Shown: positions 32,068 to 44,062, numbered from the stretch's first letter. The stretch: 64,000 nt of DNA from Paludibacteraceae bacterium (GCA_017559505.1 JAFYSF010000070.1:1-64000); one strand, 5' to 3'. The notes: generated by a model not told the origin, from the sequence alone. Translations and numbers: made by a program.

Positions 32068-32103
32068 AAAAACTTCATTCTGCAAACACAGAATGAAGTT
32101 TTT
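32068..32103. terminator. Terminator of the surface-protein operon
   Basis: AAAAACTTCATTCTG (32068-32082) pairs with CAGAATGAAGTTTTT (32089-32103); A- and T-runs on both sides make it usable in both directions. It lies about 40 bases beyond the stop of the 2890-residue gene. Confidence 0.9.
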
Positions 32104-32141
32104 ATCTAATAATAGTAATTTTTTATAAAAACACTAACATA

Positions 32142-35100
32142 CTATTTCACAATAATCTTGCCTTGATAGATAGTGCCATTGCCTGCAATTACACGCACTA
32201 TATACAATCCTCGTTCAGATAAACCTTCAACCAAAATTGGTTGCTCATATGGTTCAAATTGAGTAACACGTTGACCTAACATTGAATAAATTTCAACCTG
32301 CATACCATTCAATTCTTCTGAGGTAAACTCACCATCAATATAAATAGCCTCACCAACTGCTACAGGGTTTGGATATAATATCAAATCAGCTAAAGATATA
32401 TTTTCAATAGCAACAGGCTCTCCAACTTCAAGAGATAAAACTATTACACTCGAACAATTTTCTCGCTCAATAGTAACCTCATCAGTATAAACCCCAACTG
32501 TAGTATTTTTACCATAAACTTTTGACCCAAAAGTATAAGGCAAATCATCAGTCGTAATTCTTTGTTTAACACGAATTGTATCATCATTCAATTCCATAAG
32601 ATTAAGAACAATCGTACTATCACAACCGCCTTTAGATGTCATAGGCAATGTATAGGATCCAGCAACTGGAATTCCCTTGAATCCATGGCCTGTATAAGTT
32701 TCACCAGGACAAATAAACTCATTAAGAATTAGACGGAAATCATTTGCAATATTAACTGTCAAATTAACAATAGAATCACAACCACTCTCAGTTTTAAACG
32801 TCTCAAAATAATCCCCTGATTCAAAAATTTCAATAGAGCCAAAATTATATGTTTGACCATTACAAATATTTACAGTATCATAAAGAATTGGTGCTTCGGC
32901 AACTTTAAGTAATAGAGTAACAATAGAATCGCAACCTGTTACACTTGAAACCAAAGTATCAACATAAGCTCCAGAACGATTATATTCTCTACCATTCCAC
33001 ATATAAGTAGAACCGAAACAGATAGTATCAGACATCAACAACTGAGGAATTGGAGTCATACCTAAATTAACAACAACAACAGAGTCGCAACCTATGTGAG
33101 ATTTTAATTTTTGCTTATATATTCCTCCTCTATCCAAAGAATTGAAATTATGCTGAGCATATATATCTCCACTACAAATTGTTGCATCAAAAGAAGTCAA
33201 CGACATTGGTAAAACGTTAACATCTATATTATAAACTGTATCTTTTTGAGTTACATCAGTAGTATATGCGTAATGAGTAAATGAATTTTCACCTATATTT
33301 AATTCAGAAGATCTTCTCTCAAAATCCTCATAACGATAATCTTCTGTTTCGCAAATAGTAGATTTAACCTCTTTAGTTACTATAGAGTTAATACGAACAT
33401 TATTTAAATGCAACTGTGATGTTACCGAAGAACGACATTCCGAATAGAACGCAAGACGAATAACCTTTCCACTATATTCAGACAAATCCACTTGATATGT
33501 TGCCCATGTGTATGGTATTTCATTATAAACAAAATCACCATCACCTGTATTTGTCCAAGTAAATTTATTTGACTCAAGCCAACTACGACCATTATCATCC
33601 GAAACTACTACATAAAACTTATCATTCGTATTACTTACTGTAAAATCTGACTTATGAACGCCATCATCATCTGTAAGTGCCAAATCTAACATTAATATAT
33701 TATCTCCTTTCGGCAACTCGATAGAAGCCGAGAACATCCAACAATAAGGATTAGTTTCTCGAGTTTCAAACGAAGTAACATAAGTAGCCAAATGTCCATC
33801 TTTCACAGTCCATCCAAGAGGACTTGTTGGATCAGTAACCATAGCACTACCTGTTTTATCAAAAATCTCAGTTGCGCTAACACCACACGAACGTTGCCAA
33901 TGACGAGGAGTAAACGACTGAGTATTAAACGTACCTAACAAGTATGTAGAATATAACGTTGAATAAGCTGTTATACAATTTGCTGCAGATGACCATTCTG
34001 ATTTATTTGTTTCACCACACACTTGTCTTGCTCTAATATAATAATCTTGTCCTGACAAAAGATTTGTTAATTGAACAGGGAAAGTATCAATCATATCAGT
34101 ACGCCAAATTTCACGGAAATCTTCCTTAAGCGACAACTGAACTTCATATCCTGATCTACCATTAGTTGTAGCATTAAGTAATGCTGTAGTTGCAGTTGCT
34201 TCTTCAACCATCAAAGAAGCAGGAGCCATACAATCCGAAACATAATCAACGACTACATCATCGATATACATTTGGTTATACTCTTTTCCGTCATAATCCT
34301 CATTTTTGAAAGCAATGAATTTACCTTTCGTTCCTTTAAGCAATACCGAATGTTTACGCCAATAATTATGCCCTTCTGGATCATCATAAACAAATTGACC
34401 ATGCGCCATATTTGCATCCTCAGTAGTATAAGGATATGCCAACACTTGCAATGGAACAAAAGATGATGGATCACTTGGATTTGTCATAGTTCCTACAGTA
34501 ATCTTACGAGCAAAGACAGCGTTCAAACCTGTATGATCAATATTATCAGTACCCTTTATAGCACCGAAAGGACGCATCCAGAATGTAACTTGCAACTCAT
34601 TATAATTTCCATCAATAAGAGGCATCGCAATATATGCTCCTACTTCTTCTGCCGCATCAGAATAGAATTTTAAAGCATACTTACCTGTACGTGCAACTTG
34701 ATAAATACCACTTGTGCTCATATAAGGATAAGCTGTAGTATTTTCTTTCGTATAAGGATAATCCTCTCCATTATCATGCCCAACAACAAAACAATCTGGG
34801 ATACGATAAGAAGTGTTTGGTTCTCCGTTATTATAATTAGGTAGTGTATAACCTTCCTCCAACTCAAATGAGAAAATAGTTCCAATTGGTCTAGGATCAC
34901 AAGGCGTTGTAAACTTATAAACTGAAGACCAAAGACTTAAATCTTCATTACCATCACAATTTGCTCTTACATAAATATAATAATCCGTAGTTGCTGTCAA
35001 ATTTTCTATACGAGCAAAATTTTCTGTTACAGTAGTAGAAAATACAACATACTTAGAATTTGCATTATCAGGATCAACATCCTTAGTAAGAGCAATAACA

Positions 35101-38100
35101 TCATACGAAACTGGATTATTGCCTACAGGCTTCCATCCAAGCACTATATATGTAGAGTTGATGTCCTCAATATCAAGTTTATATGGATAAGCACAAGAAG
35201 ATTTCTCAATAAGGATATTATCTATCATCGCTGACATTGAAGTCGAACTCAAAACATCATCATTTTCCCAATAAACAACCAAACGATAGAATCCAGCCAT
35301 CTCAGGAGTGATCATAAATGATTTTGAATATGTACTCCAATATGGAGCAGAATTAAATACGCTTCCATCGCGACCCAAATCAATCCAATTTTCAGGGAAT
35401 GTTTGTTTTGCTGCAGATAGAGTAACCACTGAACCATCAAAATTATAAACAGTTGCACTTCCTTCTTCAAATTGCGACAACGCTGGAATCAAAAATACTC
35501 TCATATAATCAGTAGCATCACCTTTTGCCTTCCAGTCAAAAGAAACAGTATAAACACCAGCTTTCATATCAAACGTACGATATGCCCATGTTTTAGTTGG
35601 CACATTTTGATAAGTTGCTGAACGACCATCATTTGCAGAAACATAAAGAGAATCATTATTATACCATTTATTTACAATTGAAGTTGTAGCAAATGACAAT
35701 TTCCACAATTCATTTTCAGCAACATCATCAAATTTATTTTCATAAGGAAACTCCGAAACTGGCACCTCAAACGTAGTATATGTTTCACATAAAGACCAAC
35801 CTGAAACATCTGATGAAGAACAATAAGCGCGAACATAGAAATCATATGATGTATTAGGAATTAAGCCTGTAACATCAAAAATTGTATCTGTTATTGTCAA
35901 CAATGTACCTGCACTTTCTACATCAAAGCCAGAAATACCATATTTGATATCATATTTAATTGCCCCTGCATGAGAGAATCCAAACCCTGCATAAGTATCT
36001 CCAAGCGATTTCAAACGGAAATTTGTTGGACGTTGACAAGTTGGTATTAGTTCAAGCAAAACATCATCAATATAAAAACCGCCCATAGTACCACTCTTAT
36101 CCGTGTTTTTCAATCTATTCTGGTCATAATCTGATTTAAATGCAATATATTTTCCATCTCCAGAATATTTCTCTAATGAAACAACAATATGATCATATTG
36201 CAAGGTTCCATTTACAATTATAGTTTTTACAGGTACAAATGTTTCCTCTATTCTTGTTCTTGAAGCAACATCAGATACCACCCCAACAACAATAGCACGT
36301 TGAGATTTTACAGATTCAACATCAGGTTTATACTTAAACGAAACCTGACACTTATTCAAATCTGGAGTATTCAACTGAGGAGAAACCAAATAAGTTGCTT
36401 TAGTAGCATCAGCTGAATACAAATATACCGACTTATTTACTCCATTATCTAATGTCAAACAAGGATAACGATATTGTTCCTCGTTACTATCTACAATGTA
36501 ATAGCCCGTCCAATCAAGAGGATTAAAATATTCTCCTGCATAGCGATTTTGAGAGAATGAATCATAATAAGGTAAATCTGCAATTAACATTTGTGATGTT
36601 GTAAAACACATAACTTGCGACCACTCACCTCTTCCTCCTTTTTCACAAGAAGAACGAACAATTAAATAACAATCTGTATTAGGTTGTAATCCTTCTATTT
36701 TCAATTTATTGTCGGTAATTATTTGTGATTGAGCATTATCAAATAACTCTTGTGAATACTCTCCCACCAAATATTTTACCTCATAAGAATCTGAATTACC
36801 TATAAAATTAAGAGTTATACTATTCGCATCAACAGCTACTTCTTCAACCTTAGGAGATACACACTCTGGTATAGCCTCAATAACAACATCATCTATAAAA
36901 ACAACATTACTCTTAGTAAATGAAGACAAGAACATCACATAACGACCAAAATCATCATTCCAGTCACCGATATAGTTGTCAAATCTCACTTCATAATCTA
37001 AACCTTCTCCTGGTTGTATCTTCAATGTATCAATTTCAACTTTTGTCAACATATCCTCAGGATCAGTAACAACTGCAACAATCAATTCTCGAGCATATTG
37101 AGAAGATGCATAACTTCCAACTGAAGCATGGAATTTCACACGAAGACGAGATATATCCTCTGTATCTATTTGAGGCATTATAGCATAAGCACCATTATCT
37201 GATATCGTTGATCTCAACATCAAAGACGCAGTACCACTATGAGAATACTCATTAGAACAATAAGGTATATTTGTAGACGAAACTCCATCTGTCAAACTAC
37301 CAACAATATAACAATTTGGCTTAGTTCCTTGACCGACACCATAATAATCAAAAGCTTCGACCAACCCCTCTTCTATCTTAATAAAATCACATTCTGTATA
37401 GAAATGCCCCACAACCCAATCACTTTGAGTTGTATCACTACAAATAGCCTGTACATAAAAATGGTATGGCCTATTCGCTTTAAGTCCACTCAAAGAATAA
37501 GTAGATTGTGTATAATTATTTTGAACAACTAATATATCACCACCGACAACAGCATTAGAACATTCTGTCTCTGTCAACTCACGTGATGAAACAACTAAAT
37601 TACATAAAGCCACAGTAGATCTCCAAGAAATAGTTGCTACTTGTTTAGTAATATTAGATGCTGAAAGATTTGTAGGAGAAGCACACGGATTCTTTGGTTC
37701 TTCAATATTTCCACCATTACCTCCTCCATTACCATTTCCGTTGCCATTGCCACCATTATCATCGCCACCTTCATCTTCTTCTTTATCTGCAGGAGCCAAA
37801 GAAACAACCACATTATCTATATAATTCATATTCGTTACACCTGCAGTACGAATTGCAATATGACCATTTCCCCTATACGAAGCAAATTTTACAGTATGTC
37901 TACTCCATGAATCATCAGGTTCAATTGTATCTACAGGCACAAAAGTAGCAATGTCAGTAGGATCTGTCAAAACTCCAACTTCCACAACTTGAGATGCTGA
38001 ATCTGCAATCATTGCAAATGATAACTGAAGCCCATTAATTGCTGTATTAAATTTAGGCAAAGCAATATAACTACTATATTTTTCATCAATAGTCGATCCT

Positions 38101-40814
38101 CCCAACACAATAGATTTATCACCTGTATATTTAACGGTATTTGACAAGTGTGGATAATAATAAATATCATCCAATCCAAGGCCAGTACGGCTTGATTGTA
38201 CAGTATAAAGACATGGAACAGGGAAACCCTCATACATTGCTGATGCTATCCAATCTGAATCATCAAAATCCATCGAATAAGGCACAGTTTCAGTTTCTGG
38301 ACATTCTGTTTTGAATGACATTGGCAAAGTCCAAATACTTAATACTCCCTCACAATTAGACTGTACATAATAATAATATGTTTTTTCTCCTGTATTTAAC
38401 CCTGATATTGTAATTGAATTAGTATTTGTTGTTTGTTTTGTAAAATATTTATCAGGCGTTAAATTTCCAATTTCATCAGCAGAATACTCCTTTGTAGTAA
38501 CTACAACATTCCATGAAGATGCTCTATTATTAGTCCAACTTATAGTTGCTTTATCACCATTTACTGTTGCCTTAAGATCAAATGGCTCCCCACAATTATT
38601 ATTTTCATAAAAACGCACATCATCAATCCACAACTTCGACCAAGCATTATTATATTCATGTGCCAATCTTATAGCAAAGAAACGACCTTCAAATTCATAC
38701 TTACTTAAATCATACGAATAAGAAAGATAATTTGCCTTTGTCATATTAGCAATGGTTATAGTATCTAATGCCTGGAATGACTCTGGATCATTTGCGTCAT
38801 ACATAATCCCAACTGCAAATGTTGCAGGCTCAATCAAATGTCGAGTCGCATAAAAAGAAACCTTAGTTTCCTTTGGATTAATCATTTCAGGAAAGATAAT
38901 AATCTCATAATCTTGAGGATTAATCACCTCCATAAACAATTCCCATTGAGAACGAGCCTCTTTTCCCCACCATTGTTCTGTTGATGAAGGAAAAACTGAA
39001 TTATTTGATAGCGTCAACAATCCATTAACCAATTTATATGTAGATTTTCCTGGATTATAGAATGTCGCCAAATCAAATGTATTGATATCAAAAACAACTG
39101 TTGTTGGGGAGTTATAAAATTTCTCAGGCATCAAAACTGCAGCAGGATTACTCCATGCCCCTGTATCTCCATCATTAATATGACGACCATACACATAATA
39201 GTTAACCCAAGGATACAATCCTTCAATACGACAAGGAGCCGAATTAAAAGTTTGACGCGCAACTACTTTTTTATTATCAATATTTGATGTTTTCAACAAT
39301 ACATTAGAAACAATCACCTCATATTGCAGCGACTCCTCTTCTATAAACTCTACTTCAAGAGCCTCTGCTTGTGGCAAGACAACTTTTATATTTGCCTTTG
39401 GAGTAGTTGGAATCTCTTCAATCAACAAATTATCAATAACAAATGCATTTGTTACATCAAATTCTGACATGAAAGTAATATACTTCCCATCACCCTCATA
39501 ATTTTCAAACGATACGTACACCTCAACAAAATCCGCTACTGATTTTATTTCAATAGTATCTACAGGAACAAATGTTTTTTTATTTGATGGGTCGTTCATA
39601 ACCCCGACATAAATCTTACAAGCTTCACCCATTGGCACCAACCCATCAGTAACATAATTGATAGTCCAAAATGAAAGCTGCAATCTTTTAATACTATCAA
39701 TATAAATTTCAGGCACACAAATATATGAATACCCTTTCTTTCCTATGGCTGTTTCTGTATTAAGAGCTCCTTGGAAAAAAAGTGCAGTTGTTGAGTCTGG
39801 CGAATATTTTAACCTATTACTTTTTGTTTGATGCGTATTAACAAATGGAGGAACTGCTTTTGATTTAGATGAATATGCAAACCAATTTTCAACCGACGAT
39901 GTAGTATTTTCAATATAATCCATATTAAAAGTTTCATAATATGGTAGAATAATCATATCTGATGTCGTAAATTGGCAACCTTCGCTCCAATCACTATTTT
40001 CACCAACACACTCTGATTGAACATAAAAATAATATTCTGTCGCAGGCACCAAACCTGTAACCTCAAAGGAATATTCGTCACCATTAACCTTATAATCTTT
40101 CACATCTGCATCTATCGTTTCAACTCCCAATAACTGACGCACCGACAATGGTTTGTTTGAAACTTTAACATTATAATACAACGCATCAAACGACCCTGCC
40201 CACTCAACAAAAACAGATGTACCTGCAATTTTACCAGTTGTAAGGCTGTATGGTTGAGTACAATTTGGAACTGAACGCACTTCAATATCATCAAGTACTA
40301 CACCTCGACCTAAATTATCTTTTGCCTCAAAAGCCAATTGATATGTATTTGTAACCCCTGCAAGACGAATTGTATCTCGTTGCCATCCAGAAGAATAAAC
40401 ATCATAAGTCTTTAATGTAATCCAATTACTATTCGGTGTACGACGATACTTAACTTTCAATGTATCAAAATCCCCAGCCCATTTTTCTTGAGCATACGAA
40501 AAACATAAAATCGGCTGAAATGTTTTTGACAAATCCATCTCTGGCGTAATCAATCTAGTAACATAGGCTGTCGTTTGATTCGTATTATTTCTAAAAGCCA
40601 AACGTTTAGTTCCACTAGTAGTACCTATAGGATTTGACAAATTACCTGATTCTACACTCCAATTATAATCACCATAAACTTGTTCTTGAGTCCAAGTTGA
40701 AGGTAATCCTTTCTCGAAATCCTCAAACAAAATAACAGTCTTATCTTGTGCCAAAACAGTTACACTACACAAAAATAAAACATAAACAAAGAATAATTTA
40801 ACTAATGGTTTCAT
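32142..40814 (-). CDS. Giant T9SS-secreted adhesin-like protein (choice-of-anchor J / FN3)
   Basis: A 2890-residue exported protein, signal peptide 1-22. About nine jelly-roll units of the cleaved-adhesin / choice-of-anchor-J type, each ending in a YIDDVVIE-like strand, alternate with fibronectin type III domains (conserved LTPNTxYYFYVRA-like strands). An acidic and Gly/Asn-rich linker at about residues 1005-1045 splits the protein into two arms. Residues about 2470-2795 are GCDS repeats (ICxGxxY ... GCDSIVxL). A T9SS type A sorting domain ends the chain (LILYPNPVAVGE ... GKIIVK). Such proteins are exported across the outer membrane and attached to the surface. The ligand is unknown. It is the last gene of a four-gene minus-strand operon, 8 bp after its neighbour. 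Confidence 0.9.
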   Translation of the reverse strand: MKPLVKLFFVYVLFLCSVTVLAQDKTVILFEDFEKGLPSTWTQEQVYGDYNWSVESGNLSNPIGTTSGTKRLAFRNNTNQTTAYVTRLITPEMDLSKTFQPILCFSYAQEKWAGDFDTLKVKYRRTPNSNWITLKTYDVYSSGWQRDTIRLAGVTNTYQLAFEAKDNLGRGVVLDDIEVRSVPNCTQPYSLTTGKIAGTSVFVEWAGSFDALYYNVKVSNKPLSVRQLLGVETIDADVKDYKVNGDEYSFEVTGLVPATEYYFYVQSECVGENSDWSEGCQFTTSDMIILPYYETFNMDYIENTTSSVENWFAYSSKSKAVPPFVNTHQTKSNRLKYSPDSTTALFFQGALNTETAIGKKGYSYICVPEIYIDSIKRLQLSFWTINYVTDGLVPMGEACKIYVGVMNDPSNKKTFVPVDTIEIKSVADFVEVYVSFENYEGDGKYITFMSEFDVTNAFVIDNLLIEEIPTTPKANIKVVLPQAEALEVEFIEEESLQYEVIVSNVLLKTSNIDNKKVVARQTFNSAPCRIEGLYPWVNYYVYGRHINDGDTGAWSNPAAVLMPEKFYNSPTTVVFDINTFDLATFYNPGKSTYKLVNGLLTLSNNSVFPSSTEQWWGKEARSQWELFMEVINPQDYEIIIFPEMINPKETKVSFYATRHLIEPATFAVGIMYDANDPESFQALDTITIANMTKANYLSYSYDLSKYEFEGRFFAIRLAHEYNNAWSKLWIDDVRFYENNNCGEPFDLKATVNGDKATISWTNNRASSWNVVVTTKEYSADEIGNLTPDKYFTKQTTNTNSITISGLNTGEKTYYYYVQSNCEGVLSIWTLPMSFKTECPETETVPYSMDFDDSDWIASAMYEGFPVPCLYTVQSSRTGLGLDDIYYYPHLSNTVKYTGDKSIVLGGSTIDEKYSSYIALPKFNTAINGLQLSFAMIADSASQVVEVGVLTDPTDIATFVPVDTIEPDDSWSRHTVKFASYRGNGHIAIRTAGVTNMNYIDNVVVSLAPADKEEDEGGDDNGGNGNGNGNGGGNGGNIEEPKNPCASPTNLSASNITKQVATISWRSTVALCNLVVSSRELTETECSNAVVGGDILVVQNNYTQSTYSLSGLKANRPYHFYVQAICSDTTQSDWVVGHFYTECDFIKIEEGLVEAFDYYGVGQGTKPNCYIVGSLTDGVSSTNIPYCSNEYSHSGTASLMLRSTISDNGAYAIMPQIDTEDISRLRVKFHASVGSYASSQYARELIVAVVTDPEDMLTKVEIDTLKIQPGEGLDYEVRFDNYIGDWNDDFGRYVMFLSSFTKSNVVFIDDVVIEAIPECVSPKVEEVAVDANSITLNFIGNSDSYEVKYLVGEYSQELFDNAQSQIITDNKLKIEGLQPNTDCYLIVRSSCEKGGRGEWSQVMCFTTSQMLIADLPYYDSFSQNRYAGEYFNPLDWTGYYIVDSNEEQYRYPCLTLDNGVNKSVYLYSADATKATYLVSPQLNTPDLNKCQVSFKYKPDVESVKSQRAIVVGVVSDVASRTRIEETFVPVKTIIVNGTLQYDHIVVSLEKYSGDGKYIAFKSDYDQNRLKNTDKSGTMGGFYIDDVLLELIPTCQRPTNFRLKSLGDTYAGFGFSHAGAIKYDIKYGISGFDVESAGTLLTITDTIFDVTGLIPNTSYDFYVRAYCSSSDVSGWSLCETYTTFEVPVSEFPYENKFDDVAENELWKLSFATTSIVNKWYNNDSLYVSANDGRSATYQNVPTKTWAYRTFDMKAGVYTVSFDWKAKGDATDYMRVFLIPALSQFEEGSATVYNFDGSVVTLSAAKQTFPENWIDLGRDGSVFNSAPYWSTYSKSFMITPEMAGFYRLVVYWENDDVLSSTSMSAMIDNILIEKSSCAYPYKLDIEDINSTYIVLGWKPVGNNPVSYDVIALTKDVDPDNANSKYVVFSTTVTENFARIENLTATTDYYIYVRANCDGNEDLSLWSSVYKFTTPCDPRPIGTIFSFELEEGYTLPNYNNGEPNTSYRIPDCFVVGHDNGEDYPYTKENTTAYPYMSTSGIYQVARTGKYALKFYSDAAEEVGAYIAMPLIDGNYNELQVTFWMRPFGAIKGTDNIDHTGLNAVFARKITVGTMTNPSDPSSFVPLQVLAYPYTTEDANMAHGQFVYDDPEGHNYWRKHSVLLKGTKGKFIAFKNEDYDGKEYNQMYIDDVVVDYVSDCMAPASLMVEEATATTALLNATTNGRSGYEVQLSLKEDFREIWRTDMIDTFPVQLTNLLSGQDYYIRARQVCGETNKSEWSSAANCITAYSTLYSTYLLGTFNTQSFTPRHWQRSCGVSATEIFDKTGSAMVTDPTSPLGWTVKDGHLATYVTSFETRETNPYCWMFSASIELPKGDNILMLDLALTDDDGVHKSDFTVSNTNDKFYVVVSDDNGRSWLESNKFTWTNTGDGDFVYNEIPYTWATYQVDLSEYSGKVIRLAFYSECRSSVTSQLHLNNVRINSIVTKEVKSTICETEDYRYEDFERRSSELNIGENSFTHYAYTTDVTQKDTVYNIDVNVLPMSLTSFDATICSGDIYAQHNFNSLDRGGIYKQKLKSHIGCDSVVVVNLGMTPIPQLLMSDTICFGSTYMWNGREYNRSGAYVDTLVSSVTGCDSIVTLLLKVAEAPILYDTVNICNGQTYNFGSIEIFESGDYFETFKTESGCDSIVNLTVNIANDFRLILNEFICPGETYTGHGFKGIPVAGSYTLPMTSKGGCDSTIVLNLMELNDDTIRVKQRITTDDLPYTFGSKVYGKNTTVGVYTDEVTIERENCSSVIVLSLEVGEPVAIENISLADLILYPNPVAVGEAIYIDGEFTSEELNGMQVEIYSMLGQRVTQFEPYEQPILVEGLSERGLYIVRVIAGNGTIYQGKIIVK

Positions 40815-40822
40815 ATAATCTA

Positions 40823-43800
40823 CTATTTAATATTAACAATAATTTTAGTTACAAACATATCTGAAGAAGTTAAAACCTGCAACAGATAGACTCCTGCAAC
40901 AGAAGGAGCTCTAAATACAACATCCTGTGAGTTAAAATAATGCGTATCTACCAATTGACCATCTATCGAATAAACATTAACCACACAATCACTTAAATTT
41001 TCGATAACAATATTCTGTTCAATACCCACTAAAGTATTTACAACATAATGTTCTGATGAGAAAATATTATCTACTGGAGTCCCTCCACCTGGACATATTT
41101 CACATGTACGCATCACTACACCATCATCCGCACGACGCACTTCAAGATAGTAACATTCACCACCAAAAACTCCTCCATCCAAATAATAATATGCTTTATT
41201 CTCATCTGGCATAAGCTCTCCATTTCGATACCATCTATACATATCAAATTCATAACCTCCGTTTATCTCTGAATTCAAAACAGTAATCATATTCCCAAAT
41301 TTCTCTGCCAAAATAGAAGAACTATAATAAACATCAAAATTAATCGGAAGCACAACATCTCCGCAAGTAGAAATTGTGTCCTTAAGAAGTATATTTGCCG
41401 TATATGCATTAGGTCGACAATTATCTGGCAAAGATATTTCAAAACGCTGATTATCTGCATCAACAACAATTTCTTCAACATTTGCAAACCCTGCACCTAT
41501 TGCAAGAGCATCAAATTCTACCGAATAAACAAATGGCTCACGCGCACCTTCTACTAATTCATAATCAACATACAAAACTTCATCATCTGCGCAAACCCAT
41601 TTATAGTCATCACTCACATTAGCAGCTATTGGACTTGCCTTTTCCAAATGCAAAATCACAACACTATCACAACCCTCAATTGTTTTCAATAACACCTCAT
41701 ATACTCCTGTTGTATCAAAACGATGATTACCTATTATGTAAGGGTCTATACTACAAAGCGTATCATAAACTACAACATCCTCTATCTGTTCACGCACCAA
41801 AAGATCAAGAGTTACAATACTATCACACCCCCATATGTTATATAATGTATCTACATACGTACCTGAACTTCCTATCACTTGATTTCCCAATCTATAAATT
41901 TCACCAAAACAGATTTTTGCATCAATATCCACATTATGAGGATATATTGAATCGACATTTATCGTCATACTCCACTCATCATTACATGCAACATCTTCAA
42001 GCTGAGCATATAAACGCACTTTCAATTCTCCACCCGCATTTGGCATTAAAAATTTTGGATTAACCACATCTGTCCTCGTTGTATCTCCATTAAGCACAAA
42101 CTCCCAATTATATAATGCACATCGTTTACCTTCAAGAACAGTCTCTTTACCCTCATTATCAACCGAATAAACAAAACTTTTATTCTCAAAACTTACATAA
42201 TTGTTACAATTAGATGGAGTCCACGAATAGTTAAATTCTGCTTTAGGAAATTGTTTAGTAACCGCCGATGACAACGTAAACCCACAAGTTGGATCATGTA
42301 AATATTTTACATCACAAAAATATTCAACACCATCTCTTGCGGCTACATTTATCTTTTGTCCATTTTTATTAGGAATAGGCTCTCCTAAATTATTATACCA
42401 ATTATATTTAAATCCACTTGGTGCCTCAAGTGTAACACGCTCACAACCCTCTGTTTTAATCGTAGCATCAACACAATCCAACGTAAAATATGCATATCCA
42501 CAGTGTTTCGTCAACGCACAATCTTGCGTTGTTAAACGAATTCTAATTTTTTGTCCCTTACATTCTCGCAAATCAACACCAATGGTAGTCCAATCTTTCC
42601 ATACAAATTCAACTCCAGGCGAAGGATTATAAGGTTCCCATCGTGCGCCTTCATCTTCAGGGTGAAAAGAAGCTTGACCACAAGACGCATTTTCGCTAAT
42701 TGGAGTACCATCTTCCTTCAATATTTCAAAGCCAAAATAAGGGTCACTTGCTTTACCATGCCCAGGCTTTTCCAATACCACGGCATACTGCATTAAAAGA
42801 ACCAAATCATCCAACACCTCAAATTCGTATGTTATTCGCTCTGCCTGAGCACCTGCATTTTCATTTCCAAGACGCACTGATGCCAATGAGCCTGGTGGAA
42901 TTGTCAACAAACGATTACCCGTATTAGGATCATACATACCTTGAACCCAACACGCTATATGGCGAGCATTAGCATCATAACCTCCTATTGACGGAGATGG
43001 AGCCGCTGGAGCAAAATTAATTCCTGACTCAGTAATCTGTCCTACTTCACATTTAACAATCTCCTTATTATCAAGCGACACATAATCAAAACAATGGTTT
43101 TCCGGACACCATACAACAACCGAGTTAAGATAAACATACGCACTCGTATCATTGTCAATAATAGCACGCACACGCAAATCATATGCACCTTCAGGCATAT
43201 TAACAAACGTATGTGATGGTTGATCCACTTCACCATTAACTCCATACTCATTTACCCAATATTTCGAACCAAGAGGCTTATATCCACATTCATAAATTGG
43301 TGCATTTCCGTCCCACGAAAATTTCACTTCACCACACGATGCATCCGCCTTAAGATTTTCTGGTTTTGGACACATAGCCGAAGTAATCTGAATATTATCT
43401 ATACATGCTCCCAATGGATTTGCAATAGACTCATCTTGATTAAAATTAACCCAAACAAATGCTAAATGAATTTTACGTCCATCAACAACACTGATTTGGA
43501 ACGACCCATTAATCCAAGTTCGTCTATCTGACATCGCAAGATATGCTCCTTCAACCGTTTCTATAGTCTGAATCTTACGAGTAAGTGACTTTGACAAATA
43601 ACCAATTGTGTCATTCGACTCCAAAAACTCTTCCGCTTCCCATTCTGTTAAAGTAAAAACATACAACTCCGAAGTTTCTTTATATCCACCATTTTTCCAA
43701 TCAAACGAAATATCATAATGCCCACCTGGCAATTCCAAAACTCGCGATACTACTACCACATTTGGTTCTGATGAATATTTCGCTGACTTTCCCCCATCGA

Positions 43801-44029
43801 GAGAAATATAAAGAGATTGTGACCCTTCATTATATTCCAAATCTCCAACAACCCATTGGTCTGCACAATACTCCCCCCTCACACCGGCATTCAATTTCCA
43901 ATTATTAATTTCTGGGTCACCTTCCTCAAACCCAAATTGATAAGGAACTTTAAGCGTTTGTGAATATGCTAAATTCAAAGCAAAACTAACAAACAAAAAT
44001 AATAAGATTTTTTTACATGACATAAACAT
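40823..44029 (-). CDS. Secreted GCDS-repeat protein, 1068 residues
   Basis: An exported protein with a signal peptide (about residues 1-23, ending AYSQ). It has an N-terminal jelly-roll (QFGFEEGD...NNWKLNAG, VVVSRVLELPGGHYDISFDW), a FN3-like segment, a second jelly-roll with HCGYAYFTLDC, a PKD-like segment (about residues 600-690), and two GCDS repeats near 700-800 (YVDTLYNIWGCDSIVTLDL). The last 70 residues (from NTLVGIEQNIVIE to IIVNIK) form a beta-rich tail that is probably a divergent T9SS sorting domain. Its architecture is nearly the same as the next gene upstream, so the two are duplicates. Start at 44029; an ATG two codons later is also possible. Confidence 0.85.
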   Translation of the reverse strand: MFMSCKKILLFLFVSFALNLAYSQTLKVPYQFGFEEGDPEINNWKLNAGVRGEYCADQWVVGDLEYNEGSQSLYISLDGGKSAKYSSEPNVVVVSRVLELPGGHYDISFDWKNGGYKETSELYVFTLTEWEAEEFLESNDTIGYLSKSLTRKIQTIETVEGAYLAMSDRRTWINGSFQISVVDGRKIHLAFVWVNFNQDESIANPLGACIDNIQITSAMCPKPENLKADASCGEVKFSWDGNAPIYECGYKPLGSKYWVNEYGVNGEVDQPSHTFVNMPEGAYDLRVRAIIDNDTSAYVYLNSVVVWCPENHCFDYVSLDNKEIVKCEVGQITESGINFAPAAPSPSIGGYDANARHIACWVQGMYDPNTGNRLLTIPPGSLASVRLGNENAGAQAERITYEFEVLDDLVLLMQYAVVLEKPGHGKASDPYFGFEILKEDGTPISENASCGQASFHPEDEGARWEPYNPSPGVEFVWKDWTTIGVDLRECKGQKIRIRLTTQDCALTKHCGYAYFTLDCVDATIKTEGCERVTLEAPSGFKYNWYNNLGEPIPNKNGQKINVAARDGVEYFCDVKYLHDPTCGFTLSSAVTKQFPKAEFNYSWTPSNCNNYVSFENKSFVYSVDNEGKETVLEGKRCALYNWEFVLNGDTTRTDVVNPKFLMPNAGGELKVRLYAQLEDVACNDEWSMTINVDSIYPHNVDIDAKICFGEIYRLGNQVIGSSGTYVDTLYNIWGCDSIVTLDLLVREQIEDVVVYDTLCSIDPYIIGNHRFDTTGVYEVLLKTIEGCDSVVILHLEKASPIAANVSDDYKWVCADDEVLYVDYELVEGAREPFVYSVEFDALAIGAGFANVEEIVVDADNQRFEISLPDNCRPNAYTANILLKDTISTCGDVVLPINFDVYYSSSILAEKFGNMITVLNSEINGGYEFDMYRWYRNGELMPDENKAYYYLDGGVFGGECYYLEVRRADDGVVMRTCEICPGGGTPVDNIFSSEHYVVNTLVGIEQNIVIENLSDCVVNVYSIDGQLVDTHYFNSQDVVFRAPSVAGVYLLQVLTSSDMFVTKIIVNIK

Positions 44030-44062
44030 AAGGTCTATTTTAAGTAGTTATTATTCTTTATT